Shown in pieces: positions 6,555-14,061 of a stretch of DNA of 19,135 nt. The translations under genes and the position numbers were made by a program. Positions within the stretch are counted from its first letter, which is position 1; each line of letters opens with the position of its first letter. Under the pieces are notes generated by a model, which was given only the letters and a program-made list of their open reading frames with translations, was not told where the DNA came from and searched no databases. This DNA comes from Thermoproteota archaeon (lineage in GTDB: Archaea; Korarchaeota; JAOZGF01; JAOZFZ01): NCBI GenBank assembly GCA_027492035.1, contig JAOZFT010000021.1:1-19135 (forward strand). The letters are read 5' to 3'.

Positions 6555-8147
6555 TTAAAGAGGGCTTAATAGTAAAGCTTTCATTGTTAAAGCTGGTGTA
6601 ATGAAGGCTTCAATGAACGCTGCTATACAGTAAAGCACCAAAACCCCAACTACCGCAGGAAGCAAATCTTCTATGAGAGAAGATGCCTTTTCTAGGCTGC
6701 TTTTCCCTTTAATCAATTTCAAAGTTTCTAAACTTAAAACTAAGCCTTGACCTGCTGTAATAATGAATACAGGTATTTCAATTACTCCGTGGGGTAATAT
6801 ACTTATTAAAAGGTATTTGCCGGTTACCCCCTTCAAGAAACCTAAAACAGCCCCCACTATGTAACCATTGATGAAGATCCCCATAAATTGAGTTATAAAG
6901 GGTATGAAACCTGAAAAAATTAACCCTATACTTGTTTGCCAGTTTTGGAACCAGATTCCTACGAAGAAGTTTGGAAATCGGGGAAGGGTAAATTTCCCAG
7001 GTAAATTTTTGATTTCTAATTTTTCAAGAGCTTCCGAAAACAAGTTCGCGTATTTGTTTGCGAAGTCTAAACCTGAAGAGAAACCTAAGAAATAAGAAAT
7101 AACAAGGGTTATGGAGAGCAGAATCAACCAATACCTAGCCTTCTTTGCAAATGAAACAAACTTGACAAACCCAGTTTTCACTCCGTTAACTGACCAGTTT
7201 AACCAATTCATTTCCGAAACAGGTTCAAAACCAATTTCTTCATTGCGAAGCTTCATATAGACCCCTGTTTTTGTACCCATGAGTAGAGGGTTTATTAGGA
7301 AAAGATTAAAGGCTCTGGTGAAAGTTGAACCAAAAACACCTAAGAAATTTAAAATAAACCCTAAAATAATTACTATCACATCTAACAAAACAACCAAGGC
7401 GCAGTAGCTGAAAGTTACTTTGAAATTTTTTAAAGAAAGAGAAACAGCTTTTTTAAAGGCTGTAAACAAATCTATGTCTTCAACAGAAATCAACGGGTAA
7501 ACATAAACCAAGAAGAAACTTAAAAAAATAAAGGAGACCCCAGTTAGAGACAAATACAGGGATAAATTGAAAACCTGAATTATTAAAGCTTTAATATTTA
7601 AGGGGGAGATTTCTCTAAATATTGAAGGCAAGGACTCAACTGTCAGAATTATTAAAAAAAAGAGGAATGGAAGAAAGTAAACGAAAGTAACTGCTAAAGA
7701 TTTCCACCACTTCCCTTTAATATTTTCCAAGCCAAACTTTACTGAAAAATTATTTGTTTTTAAACCCTCATAAAACATCGAGAAACCCACAACCATACAT
7801 AAGGCGGTACCTAACAAGTAGAAGAAGAGGTAAAATGTAAAGGAGAAGATAGCTGAAGGTGAATAAATTACTCTTTCAACAAATAAACTCAAGTTATTTA
7901 TAGGATTCTTTAATAAAGATTTGAAAAGAAAAGAAAGTTCTTTATTATAAACTAAATTGTTAACCAAATTCATTAGAAACAGCATGGGAATTAAACTTCC
8001 AAGGGAAGCAAAGCCAACATATAAGAAGTAAGGAAAAACTATAACTGGCTTACTGTAAAAAACTTTAAGCGACAATTTCAACAAATCAAAGACACGTATT
8101 TCTTCTTTTTCATCACCAATCAATTTATTATGGGGAAACTTTTCCAA
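6555..8147 (-). CDS. SpoIIM (stage II sporulation M-like) membrane protein with extra N-terminal membrane domain
   Basis: A 530-residue protein with roughly ten or more membrane spans. The C-terminal part (about 310-530) has the SpoIIM/DUF95 signature: GIFINGYIVGAVLGFL, then ILPHGVIEIPVFIITAGQGL, and a closing segment FIEAFITP. The N-terminal part (about 35-275) contains five hydrophobic spans separated by polar loops and resembles the membrane domains found in archaeal proteins of unknown function. SpoIIM homologues are common outside sporulating bacteria and their role in archaea is unknown; sporulation is not implied. The start is TTG at 8147, with a weak purine-rich GAGGGAAGG upstream; a later internal start would cut the first span. 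It stands alone, divergent from the NAD(P)HX repair gene. Confidence 0.82.
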   Translation of the reverse strand: MEKFPHNKLIGDEKEEIRVFDLLKLSLKVFYSKPVIVFPYFLYVGFASLGSLIPMLFLMNLVNNLVYNKELSFLFKSLLKNPINNLSLFVERVIYSPSAIFSFTFYLFFYLLGTALCMVVGFSMFYEGLKTNNFSVKFGLENIKGKWWKSLAVTFVYFLPFLFFLIILTVESLPSIFREISPLNIKALIIQVFNLSLYLSLTGVSFIFLSFFLVYVYPLISVEDIDLFTAFKKAVSLSLKNFKVTFSYCALVVLLDVIVIILGFILNFLGVFGSTFTRAFNLFLINPLLMGTKTGVYMKLRNEEIGFEPVSEMNWLNWSVNGVKTGFVKFVSFAKKARYWLILLSITLVISYFLGFSSGLDFANKYANLFSEALEKLEIKNLPGKFTLPRFPNFFVGIWFQNWQTSIGLIFSGFIPFITQFMGIFINGYIVGAVLGFLKGVTGKYLLISILPHGVIEIPVFIITAGQGLVLSLETLKLIKGKSSLEKASSLIEDLLPAVVGVLVLYCIAAFIEAFITPALTMKALLLSPL

Positions 8148-8235
8148 CTGCCGCCTTCCCTCTTTTCCACATAAATTAAAAAGTACATTTCCTTAGGAAC
8201 CAGGGAATCTTTAAATTTACTTATTTTCATTTAAC

Positions 8236-8247
8236 ACATTTAAAAAG
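8236..8247 (+). promoter_or_regulatory. TATA-like element upstream of nnr
   Basis: CATTTAAAAAG lies about 75 bases before the ATG at 8315, which would put transcription start near 8268 and give a leader containing the AAGGTG site at 8300-8304. Motif and spacing only. Confidence 0.3.
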
Positions 8248-8314
8248 ATTGAGGATTCAGAGGAAACCCTTTTTTGTAAGGGTTTAAGAAGTTACAGGGA
8301 AGGTGTAGCTTGTT

Positions 8315-9844
8315 ATGCTTTTCGATTCGGTTGAAGAAAACCCGAAAATAGTCGATTTAAATTCTGTAAGTTTAGGGTTGCCTACCTTACTCCTAATGGA
8401 GAATGCAGGAAGGGAAGTCGCGAAAGAAATAATTAAAAGAAGGAAAGTGGAAAAAGAAAAAGTGATTGTTTTCTGTGGTACAGGAAACAACGGAGGAGAT
8501 GGTTTGGTTGCGGCACGCCACTTAGCTAACTATGGAGCAAAGGTAACTGTTGTTTTATTGGGTAAACCTGGAGAAATAAAAACTGAGGAAGCTAAAACTA
8601 ACTGGAAAATTATCCAAAACATGGTTTTCACAGTGAAGAAACAATTTTTAAGGGATACTTCAAACCTTAAAAAAATAAAGGAGTTAATTAAAGAAGCAAA
8701 AGTCGTGGTGGATGCTATACTGGGGACAGGTTTAGAGGGGAAACTAAGAGAACCCTACCTCTCACTCGTGAAATTAATAAACGAATCAGAAATCTTCAAA
8801 GTTTCAGTTGACACACCAACTGGTTTAAACCCTGAAACAGGAGAAATTCACGGTATAGCTGTAAAGGCCGACTTAACAGTTACAATGGGTAAAATGAAGA
8901 AAGGGTTCAAAGGCAAGGAAGAGGTAACAGGGGAAGTAGTAGTTGCAGAAATAGGTTCACCGAAAGAAGCTGAAGTAATAGCTGGGGGAGGAGACTTAAT
9001 GCACGTAATTAAACCCAGAAACATTTACTCACACAAAGGAGACTTTGGAAGAGTACTTATAATTGGGGGAAGCAAGTACTACAGTGGAGCTCCTGCACTT
9101 GCAGCCTTAGCAGCCCTTAACACAGGGGTTGATTTAACTTTTATATTCTGCCCTGAAGAAATAAGTAATGTGTTGAGGGGGTACAGCCCAAACTTGATAG
9201 TTAGAAGCTACCCAGGGTCCTACCTAAACAAAGAAAGCATCAACCACCTCAAAAAACTACTGGACGAAAGTGACAGCGTAATAATTGGTCCAGGTTTAGG
9301 GCTGGAAAGAGAAATAAAAGAAGCAGCTGTTAAAATTTTGAAGGAAGCAGTTAGGAAAAATAAACCAGTACTTGTTGATGCTGATGGTTTAAAAGCCTTA
9401 AAGGGAAAGCTTCAACAAATTAGGAGTGAAAAAATTGTTTTGACACCCCACAGTGGAGAATACAAGTACTTGTTCGGCGAAGAATTACCTGAACAAAGAA
9501 ACCTTGAAGAAAGAGTGTTAAAGGTTAAGGAAACAGCTAAAAAACATGGTTTAACCTTAACTGTTAAGGGACATGTAGACATTGTTTCTAATGGAGAGAA
9601 AGTGAAAGTCAATTTTACAGGGAATCCTGGAATGACTGTTGGAGGAACAGGTGACGTACTTTCAGGGATAATAGCAGCTTTTCTTTCATGGAAAACAAGC
9701 ACTTTCAGAGCTGCGGTTGCAGGAACATACCTGTGCGGTTTAGCAGGTGACAAAGCATTTGAAAAGAAGGGATACCAATTAACAGCTACAGACGTAATCA
9801 AAGAAATACCCTACATACTTAAAAACCAACAAATAAAAGCTTAA
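8315..9844 (+). CDS. nnr: Bifunctional NAD(P)H-hydrate repair enzyme (epimerase + ADP-dependent dehydratase)
   Basis: Repairs damaged (hydrated) NADH and NADPH in the cytoplasm: the N-terminal half epimerises R-NAD(P)HX and the C-terminal half dehydrates S-NAD(P)HX using ADP. Residues 1 to about 215 form the YjeF_N domain, with LLMENAGREVAKE (26-38), CGTGNNGGDGLVAARHL (54-70) and SVDTPTGLNPETG. Residues about 235-509 form the ribokinase-like dehydratase domain, with IGGSKYYSGAPALAALAAL, VDADGLKAL, LTPHSGEY and NPGMTVGGTGDVLSG, where D447 is the expected catalytic residue. The 509 residues match the usual fused length. The ATG at 8315 has AAGGTG ten bases ahead. It appears monocistronic, ending in a hairpin shared with the convergent neighbour. 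Confidence 0.95.
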   Translation: MLFDSVEENPKIVDLNSVSLGLPTLLLMENAGREVAKEIIKRRKVEKEKVIVFCGTGNNGGDGLVAARHLANYGAKVTVVLLGKPGEIKTEEAKTNWKIIQNMVFTVKKQFLRDTSNLKKIKELIKEAKVVVDAILGTGLEGKLREPYLSLVKLINESEIFKVSVDTPTGLNPETGEIHGIAVKADLTVTMGKMKKGFKGKEEVTGEVVVAEIGSPKEAEVIAGGGDLMHVIKPRNIYSHKGDFGRVLIIGGSKYYSGAPALAALAALNTGVDLTFIFCPEEISNVLRGYSPNLIVRSYPGSYLNKESINHLKKLLDESDSVIIGPGLGLEREIKEAAVKILKEAVRKNKPVLVDADGLKALKGKLQQIRSEKIVLTPHSGEYKYLFGEELPEQRNLEERVLKVKETAKKHGLTLTVKGHVDIVSNGEKVKVNFTGNPGMTVGGTGDVLSGIIAAFLSWKTSTFRAAVAGTYLCGLAGDKAFEKKGYQLTATDVIKEIPYILKNQQIKA

Positions 9845-9863
9845 AACTTTCTTAAAAAGTTTT
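9843..9863 (+). terminator. Hairpin overlapping the nnr stop
   Basis: AAAACTTT (9843-9850) pairs fully with AAAGTTTT (9856-9863) across a five-base loop, overlapping the TAA at 9842-9844 and ending in four T residues. The 92-bp gap here separates two convergent genes, so a terminator is expected. The stem is all A/T apart from one G-C pair, which limits confidence. Confidence 0.4.
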
Positions 9864-9936
9864 GGCAAAAAGAAATCAAAAGAAACCCTTAGAAACACTC
9901 CAGAAAAAAGGTTAAGGTTTCCCTTTCAATGAAAAT

Positions 9937-10998
9937 TCAGTGTGTTACCTTTTTTAGTACTTGGTTAAAGTAGTTTGGGCCATAACTTAAAGCAATTTGT
10001 TTATATACTCTTTCACTGGTTACAACTTCTTCTACTCTACCCTGAACTACCCCCTTCTCCCCTTCTTTCAATTGACCCCTGAATTCTTCAACAAAGGAGA
10101 TTACCTGCATAACTTCTTGTCCCTCTCCTTTCAAAACCTTAACTGGTTCAATTTTGTAAATTGAAGGCATGAAGAAGGCTTCTGATGCATCTGTCACTTC
10201 AAACAAGATTTTACACCAACCTAAATCCTTTATTTCTTTTATTTCTAAATAGTTGTTTTTTATTTCGTTCCATTCCTTAACTGGTTCAAACTCAACTTTA
10301 ACTTTCCTCCCTAATTTTTTTGGGTTATAAACTGCGTAAATGAGTTTCCTTTTCTGATGAAACCAAAACTCTTTCTTTGTTAAGTTTGTGAAGTGCCAAT
10401 GGTGGAGGGGTGTTTCGCTGTTCCATTTTTCAAATTCGTTTCTTAAATTTGAAAATTGTGAATTATAGATTTCTTTTAATGTTTCACGAAGTTTGTGAAG
10501 GTTTCTTCTACCGTAAATAATTAAGTCTATGTCACTGTATAGGGGATTATGGAAATTATGCAGTATAGAACCGAAAACCCCAAAAGCTCTTAGTTTTAAA
10601 CCGGATAAACTCTGAATTTCAGAAATTAGATTTTTTAAGGTTAAAATTAATGGGTCGCCATTCCCTTTTTCAAGGATTTCTTTCAGTTTATGTTTAGGCT
10701 TCCTTAACTCCTTTATTTGGTTCATTTTCAAACCTACAAGTTTCTTCTTTAGTGGAGCATAGTATATCCTGTACTTGGGGAAGTTCTTTTCAATAAACTT
10801 TAAACCTCCATCAAAATAGAACTTGAAAAATTTTCCGTTTCTCCCTTCCCTTAAAGCTTTAGGTTCATCTGGCTTGTACAGTTTTTCAGGTGCATATTCT
10901 AAGTCACAAACACAACCGTCAGGTGGATGAGTGTAACCGTATACTCTAAAAATTAAACCCTCCTCGGTGACAGGCGCATCCCTATCTCTAAAAAACAT
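9937..10998 (-). CDS. Archaeal nucleotidyltransferase (pol-beta superfamily) with OB-like C-terminal tail
   Basis: A 353-residue protein. The frame is open to 11067, but ATG at 10998 is chosen because GGAGGT lies eight bases upstream and because MFFRDRDAPVTEEGLIFRVYG is the typical beginning of this archaeal family. The nucleotidyltransferase core is GVFGSILHNFHNPLYSDIDL (140-159): the GS motif at 143-144 and the metal-binding aspartates D156 and D158. A PPDGCVCDLEYAP segment (25-37) near the start is conserved in relatives. The last about 60 residues (MQVISFVEEFRGQLKEGEK...VVQGRVEEV...) have the look of a small beta-barrel nucleic-acid-binding domain. Substrate unknown; tRNA or other nucleotide transfer is possible but unproven. 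It is convergent with nnr. Confidence 0.8.
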   Translation of the reverse strand: MFFRDRDAPVTEEGLIFRVYGYTHPPDGCVCDLEYAPEKLYKPDEPKALREGRNGKFFKFYFDGGLKFIEKNFPKYRIYYAPLKKKLVGLKMNQIKELRKPKHKLKEILEKGNGDPLILTLKNLISEIQSLSGLKLRAFGVFGSILHNFHNPLYSDIDLIIYGRRNLHKLRETLKEIYNSQFSNLRNEFEKWNSETPLHHWHFTNLTKKEFWFHQKRKLIYAVYNPKKLGRKVKVEFEPVKEWNEIKNNYLEIKEIKDLGWCKILFEVTDASEAFFMPSIYKIEPVKVLKGEGQEVMQVISFVEEFRGQLKEGEKGVVQGRVEEVVTSERVYKQIALSYGPNYFNQVLKKVTH

Positions 10999-11497
10999 TG
11001 AAGAAACCTCCAAATAATCTGAGCACAGGAGAAAGTTAAGAAGCAAAATTTGTTTAAGAATTTTCAAAAAGGAAACATTAAAAACTTTTTTTAGTCACCT
11101 TAAACGCGGTGCTTCCTGCCTTTTCGTTAGCTTAATTTCTTTTTAACCAAGCTTTAGTTCTATGTAGGGGAAAGGATGTAGGAACAAGTTTTACTTATTT
11201 TTAACCTTTTTTTAGCTACAGTTCTGATTCTTATCCTATATCTTCCACTTGGAAGCCTTATTGCTTTAATTTTGCCCTCTTTAATTCATTTAACTACCAT
11301 ATGCCCATCGAACCCAAGAATAAGAGACATATGAATCTATCTAAACATTAATAGTTTCACAAGACGTGGGAAGTGGGTAAAAATAAAAAGAAACACAATT
11401 TTCTATAACTTTGAAAGAAGGAGTTGAAAAACATGTCTTTAAAGACTTCAAGGTTTGAAGAAGATTCCAGAAGAAACTTTAGTTAATGTGAGAAAAA
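10999..11497. other. Divergent intergenic region between the nucleotidyltransferase and RNase J-like genes
   Basis: Almost 500 bp without a confirmed gene. It holds the GGAGGT site and probable promoter of the leftward gene (TATA-like region near 11078-11090), a hydrophobic frame preceded by ATG-TAG at 11176-11334, and a 17-codon mini-frame at 11433-11486 with a GAAGGAG site. A TTTCTATAA-like element at about 11399-11408 could drive the rightward gene. No RNA gene was recognised. Confidence 0.5.
11176..11334 (+). pseudogene. Possible small membrane-protein remnant, ATG followed by TAG
   Basis: After ATG-TAG (11176-11181) the same frame stays open for 50 codons to TGA at 11332-11334 and encodes a strongly hydrophobic stretch (FLATVLILILYLPLGSLIAL and onward) followed by a polar tail. 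Either it is chance, a decayed small membrane protein, or a frame started at an internal non-ATG codon. No family recognised. Confidence 0.15.
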
Positions 11498-12820
11498 TTG
11501 ACTTCAATAACCTTTTATGGGGGAGTAAATGAAGTAGGTGGAAATAAGGTTTTAGTGAAAGATGAAGACGCGAAAGTATTCTTGGATTTCGGGACAAGCT
11601 TCACCAAAAAGAGGAATTTCTACCAAGAACCTTTAATGAAGCCTAAAATGTTTAAGGAACTTTTCAAATTTAATTTATTACCGGAAATTGAAGGATTATA
11701 CTTTTTTAGCACTTCGCAACCCGAAATAGATGGTGTGTTTATTTCTCACGGCCACAGGGATCATTCTGGCTACATCTCATTTTTAAAAAGGGAAATACCT
11801 GTTTTTTGCGGGGAAACAACAAAGGAAATACTGGAGGGGGTTTTTGAAACCCAGCCTAGGAGCTACGAAAACAATATTTCAGGTTTAAAATTTAAAACCT
11901 TCAGGACAGGTGACAAAATAAAAATAGGCTCTTTAACAATTGAGCCGGTTCACTGTGACCACTCAATCCCGGGAGCCTACGGCTTTATTATTTACACTTC
12001 TTCGGGAAGCATTGTTTACACGGGAGATTTCAGGATGCATGGAAAAAAACCTGAGTTGACACAGGATTTCGTAGAAAAAGCTGAAAAAGCTGAACCAGTT
12101 GCCTTAATCACTGAAGCCACAAATTTAACATCTGGGAAAGTTATGAGTGAAAAGGAATTGAAAGAGAAACTGAAAAAATCTGTTAAAAAAACAAAGGAGT
12201 TAGTTTTAGTTAATTTTGCATTAACAGACACGGATAGGTTAAACAGTTTCTACAATGTAGCCGAAGAAACCGGTAGAAAATTAGTTGTAACAACCAAACA
12301 AGCTTACTTGCTTAAAAAACTTGAAAAGGACAAAAGGCTAAACCTACCCAAACTGAGAGAATTAACTGTTTTTTCAAGAGAGAAAAAAAGGGTTTATAGG
12401 TGGGAGAAGGAAATAATTGAGCAAACAGAAACAATTGATTCAGCTTCGCTAGCTAAGAAACAAAACAAATACATAACCATACTTCCATTCTACAGCTTCC
12501 AAGAACTGTTGACAATTAAACCTGAACCAGGAAGCGTTTTTATCCACTCCTCTTCAGAACCTTTCAACGAAGAACAGGAAGTAGAGTACGAAAAACTGGA
12601 AAACTGGTTAATTGCCTTCGGTCTACCGCAGTACCATTTACATGTGTCCGGTCACATAATGCCGTTGGAGTTGCGGGAAGTAATTGAAAGAATTAAACCT
12701 AAAAAGGTTTTCCCAATCCACACTGAACACCCTGAACTCTTCAAAAAATTCATGAAAGACTTAAAAGGAGAAATAGAAATAGTTGAACATGGAAAGGAAT
12801 ATACCTTGGACAAAATTTAA
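11498..12820 (+). CDS. RNase J-like metallo-beta-lactamase/beta-CASP hydrolase
   Basis: A 440-residue cytoplasmic protein of the metallo-beta-lactamase/beta-CASP family that includes archaeal RNase J and related RNA exonucleases. Metal-binding motifs are complete: HGHRDH with H84, H86, D88 and H89; H155 in HCDHSIPGAYG; D177 in GDFRMHG; and the C-terminal H386 in HVSGHIMP. ITEATNL (204-210) matches beta-CASP motif A. A final PIHTEHPELF segment is also typical. It starts with GGVNEVGGNK, a variant of the GGxxEVGxN opening of RNase J, but is shorter than bacterial RNase J and lacks its long C-terminal domain. RNA 5'-end processing or decay is the likely role. The start is TTG at 11498; an in-frame TGA nine bases upstream leaves no alternative. 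Confidence 0.85.
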   Translation: MTSITFYGGVNEVGGNKVLVKDEDAKVFLDFGTSFTKKRNFYQEPLMKPKMFKELFKFNLLPEIEGLYFFSTSQPEIDGVFISHGHRDHSGYISFLKREIPVFCGETTKEILEGVFETQPRSYENNISGLKFKTFRTGDKIKIGSLTIEPVHCDHSIPGAYGFIIYTSSGSIVYTGDFRMHGKKPELTQDFVEKAEKAEPVALITEATNLTSGKVMSEKELKEKLKKSVKKTKELVLVNFALTDTDRLNSFYNVAEETGRKLVVTTKQAYLLKKLEKDKRLNLPKLRELTVFSREKKRVYRWEKEIIEQTETIDSASLAKKQNKYITILPFYSFQELLTIKPEPGSVFIHSSSEPFNEEQEVEYEKLENWLIAFGLPQYHLHVSGHIMPLELREVIERIKPKKVFPIHTEHPELFKKFMKDLKGEIEIVEHGKEYTLDKI

Positions 12821-12937
12821 TTACGGAAAAAAGAAATTTCCTAATTTTAAAAAAAAGTTATTAATGGCAAGGTGATTAGAGAAGTTTAAGGGATTATTTT
12901 GCTAAAAGGTTTAGAGTTGCTTCGGTGGTGTCTTGTT

Positions 12938-13768
12938 TTGGTCGTTATCGGCTTAGATTTAGGAGGCAGCACAACCAAGGCTGTTGCCATGGATGAAGAT
13001 AAGATTTTGGGTTTTGCTTCCATAAAGGCCTCCGACCACATTTCAGCAGCTTCTGGGGCTTTAGGGAAAATTCTTTATAATTTAGAGATGAAATTAGTCG
13101 ATGTAACCAAGGTGGCTGCCACAGGTGTAGGTTCATTTAGTATACCTAACCGTTTCTTAGGGGTTGAAACGGTTAAAGTTGACGAAATAACTTCTATTGG
13201 TTCAGGAGGTGTTTTTCTTTCCAAGAAAAAAAGGGCTTTAGTTGTAAGTATAGGAACAGGCACTGCAATGGTTGCAGTTGATAAAGATAAGAATTTTATT
13301 AAGCACGTGGGAGGGACTGGTATTGGAGGAGGGACTTTATTTGGTTTAGGTAAGGCTTTGTTAAACAAGGATCGACTGGACACCTTGATTGAGCTAGCGA
13401 AGAAAGGAAATATTAGAAAGGTTGATTTAACGGTGGGTGAACTAGCTGGAAAATCAGTTGGTATATTATCTGAAACTGTTACTGCTTCTAATTTCGGAAA
13501 AATAAATGACAGAACAGAAAAGGAGGACTTGGCTCTTGGCTTGTTCAACTTAGTGGGCCAAGTAATCGGAACTTTATCCGTTTTTGCAGCTAAAGCTTAT
13601 GGGTTAATTAGAGACATCGTTTATGTTGGAGGATTAACTAAGGTTGAACTTTTTTCTAAACCTCTTCTGTGGTCAACAAACCTTTTCGGAGGAAAAGCCT
13701 TAATTCCGAGAAATTCTGATTACTGCACAGCAATAGGAGCAGCTTTAGCTGCGAAAAAGGGGGAATAG
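12938..13768 (+). CDS. Type II pantothenate kinase-like protein (ASKHA fold)
   Basis: A 276-residue ASKHA-fold kinase most similar in pattern to bacterial/eukaryotic type II pantothenate kinases, which phosphorylate pantothenate in CoA synthesis. Motifs: the phosphate-binding IGLDLGGSTTK (4-14); E83 in KVDEITSIGSGG at the position of the catalytic glutamate; VSIGTGTAM (103-111); HVGGTGIGGGTLFGLGKALL (123-142); TASNFG in the distal part; and a closing CTAIGAALAA. TTG at 12938 is preferred to the TTG at 12899 because GGTGGTG lies seven bases upstream and because family members begin right at the first glycine loop. Archaea generally use pantoate kinase and phosphopantothenate synthetase instead, so the substrate may be pantothenate or another small molecule. 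A BadF/BadG-type or other ASKHA activity is the main alternative. Confidence 0.75.
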   Translation: MVVIGLDLGGSTTKAVAMDEDKILGFASIKASDHISAASGALGKILYNLEMKLVDVTKVAATGVGSFSIPNRFLGVETVKVDEITSIGSGGVFLSKKKRALVVSIGTGTAMVAVDKDKNFIKHVGGTGIGGGTLFGLGKALLNKDRLDTLIELAKKGNIRKVDLTVGELAGKSVGILSETVTASNFGKINDRTEKEDLALGLFNLVGQVIGTLSVFAAKAYGLIRDIVYVGGLTKVELFSKPLLWSTNLFGGKALIPRNSDYCTAIGAALAAKKGE

Positions 13769-13776
13769 ATCAACTA

Positions 13777-13795
13777 TTACCCAATTAATGGGTAA
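13777..13795 (+). terminator. Hairpin just downstream of the PanK-like gene
   Basis: TTACCCA (13777-13783) pairs perfectly with TGGGTAA (13789-13795) around a five-base loop, starting eight bases after the stop codon. No T tract follows directly, so it may be a terminator, an mRNA-stabilising stem or a protein-binding palindrome. The remaining 13796-14047 holds only a TATA-like TTTTTTAAATTC (13989-14000) in front of the next gene. Confidence 0.35.
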
Positions 13796-14047
13796 CAAAG
13801 GAATTTAAATTTCTAATGTAAGAAAATTAACTGCGAAGTAAAGGAAGAGATTATGGTTCAAATGGTTTTTAATAATAGAAAAAAGGAAGGACTTTGAAAA
13901 AAGTAATTAATTTTGTAACGATGTAAAAATCGAATTTACTCCCCTATAAGGCAGTTAAAATTTTCTTTATGTCAGTATGGCATTGTTCTTTTTTAAATTC
14001 ATGAAATTAAGATGTTAAAGGGGTGTTTTCAGGTTTTGAATTGTCCT

Positions 14048-14057
14048 GGAGGTGATG
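14048..14057 (+). promoter_or_regulatory. Near-perfect Shine-Dalgarno site of the deaminase gene
   Basis: GGAGGTGATG is an essentially complete match to the archaeal 16S rRNA 3' tail and sits four bases before ATG at 14062. It fixes this start and shows the consensus from which the shorter GAGGTG and AGGTG sites elsewhere in the window derive. Confidence 0.8.
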
Positions 14058-14061
14058 TACT

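Noticed and set aside
9412-9801. A 129-codon minus-strand frame inside nnr
   Set aside because: It is antisense to the conserved dehydratase domain and matches no family; a shadow frame.
13075-13548. A 157-codon open frame on the minus strand inside the PanK-like gene
   Set aside because: It lies wholly antisense to a recognisable kinase gene, has a Pro/Ser-rich composition typical of reversed coding sequence, and has no ribosome site.
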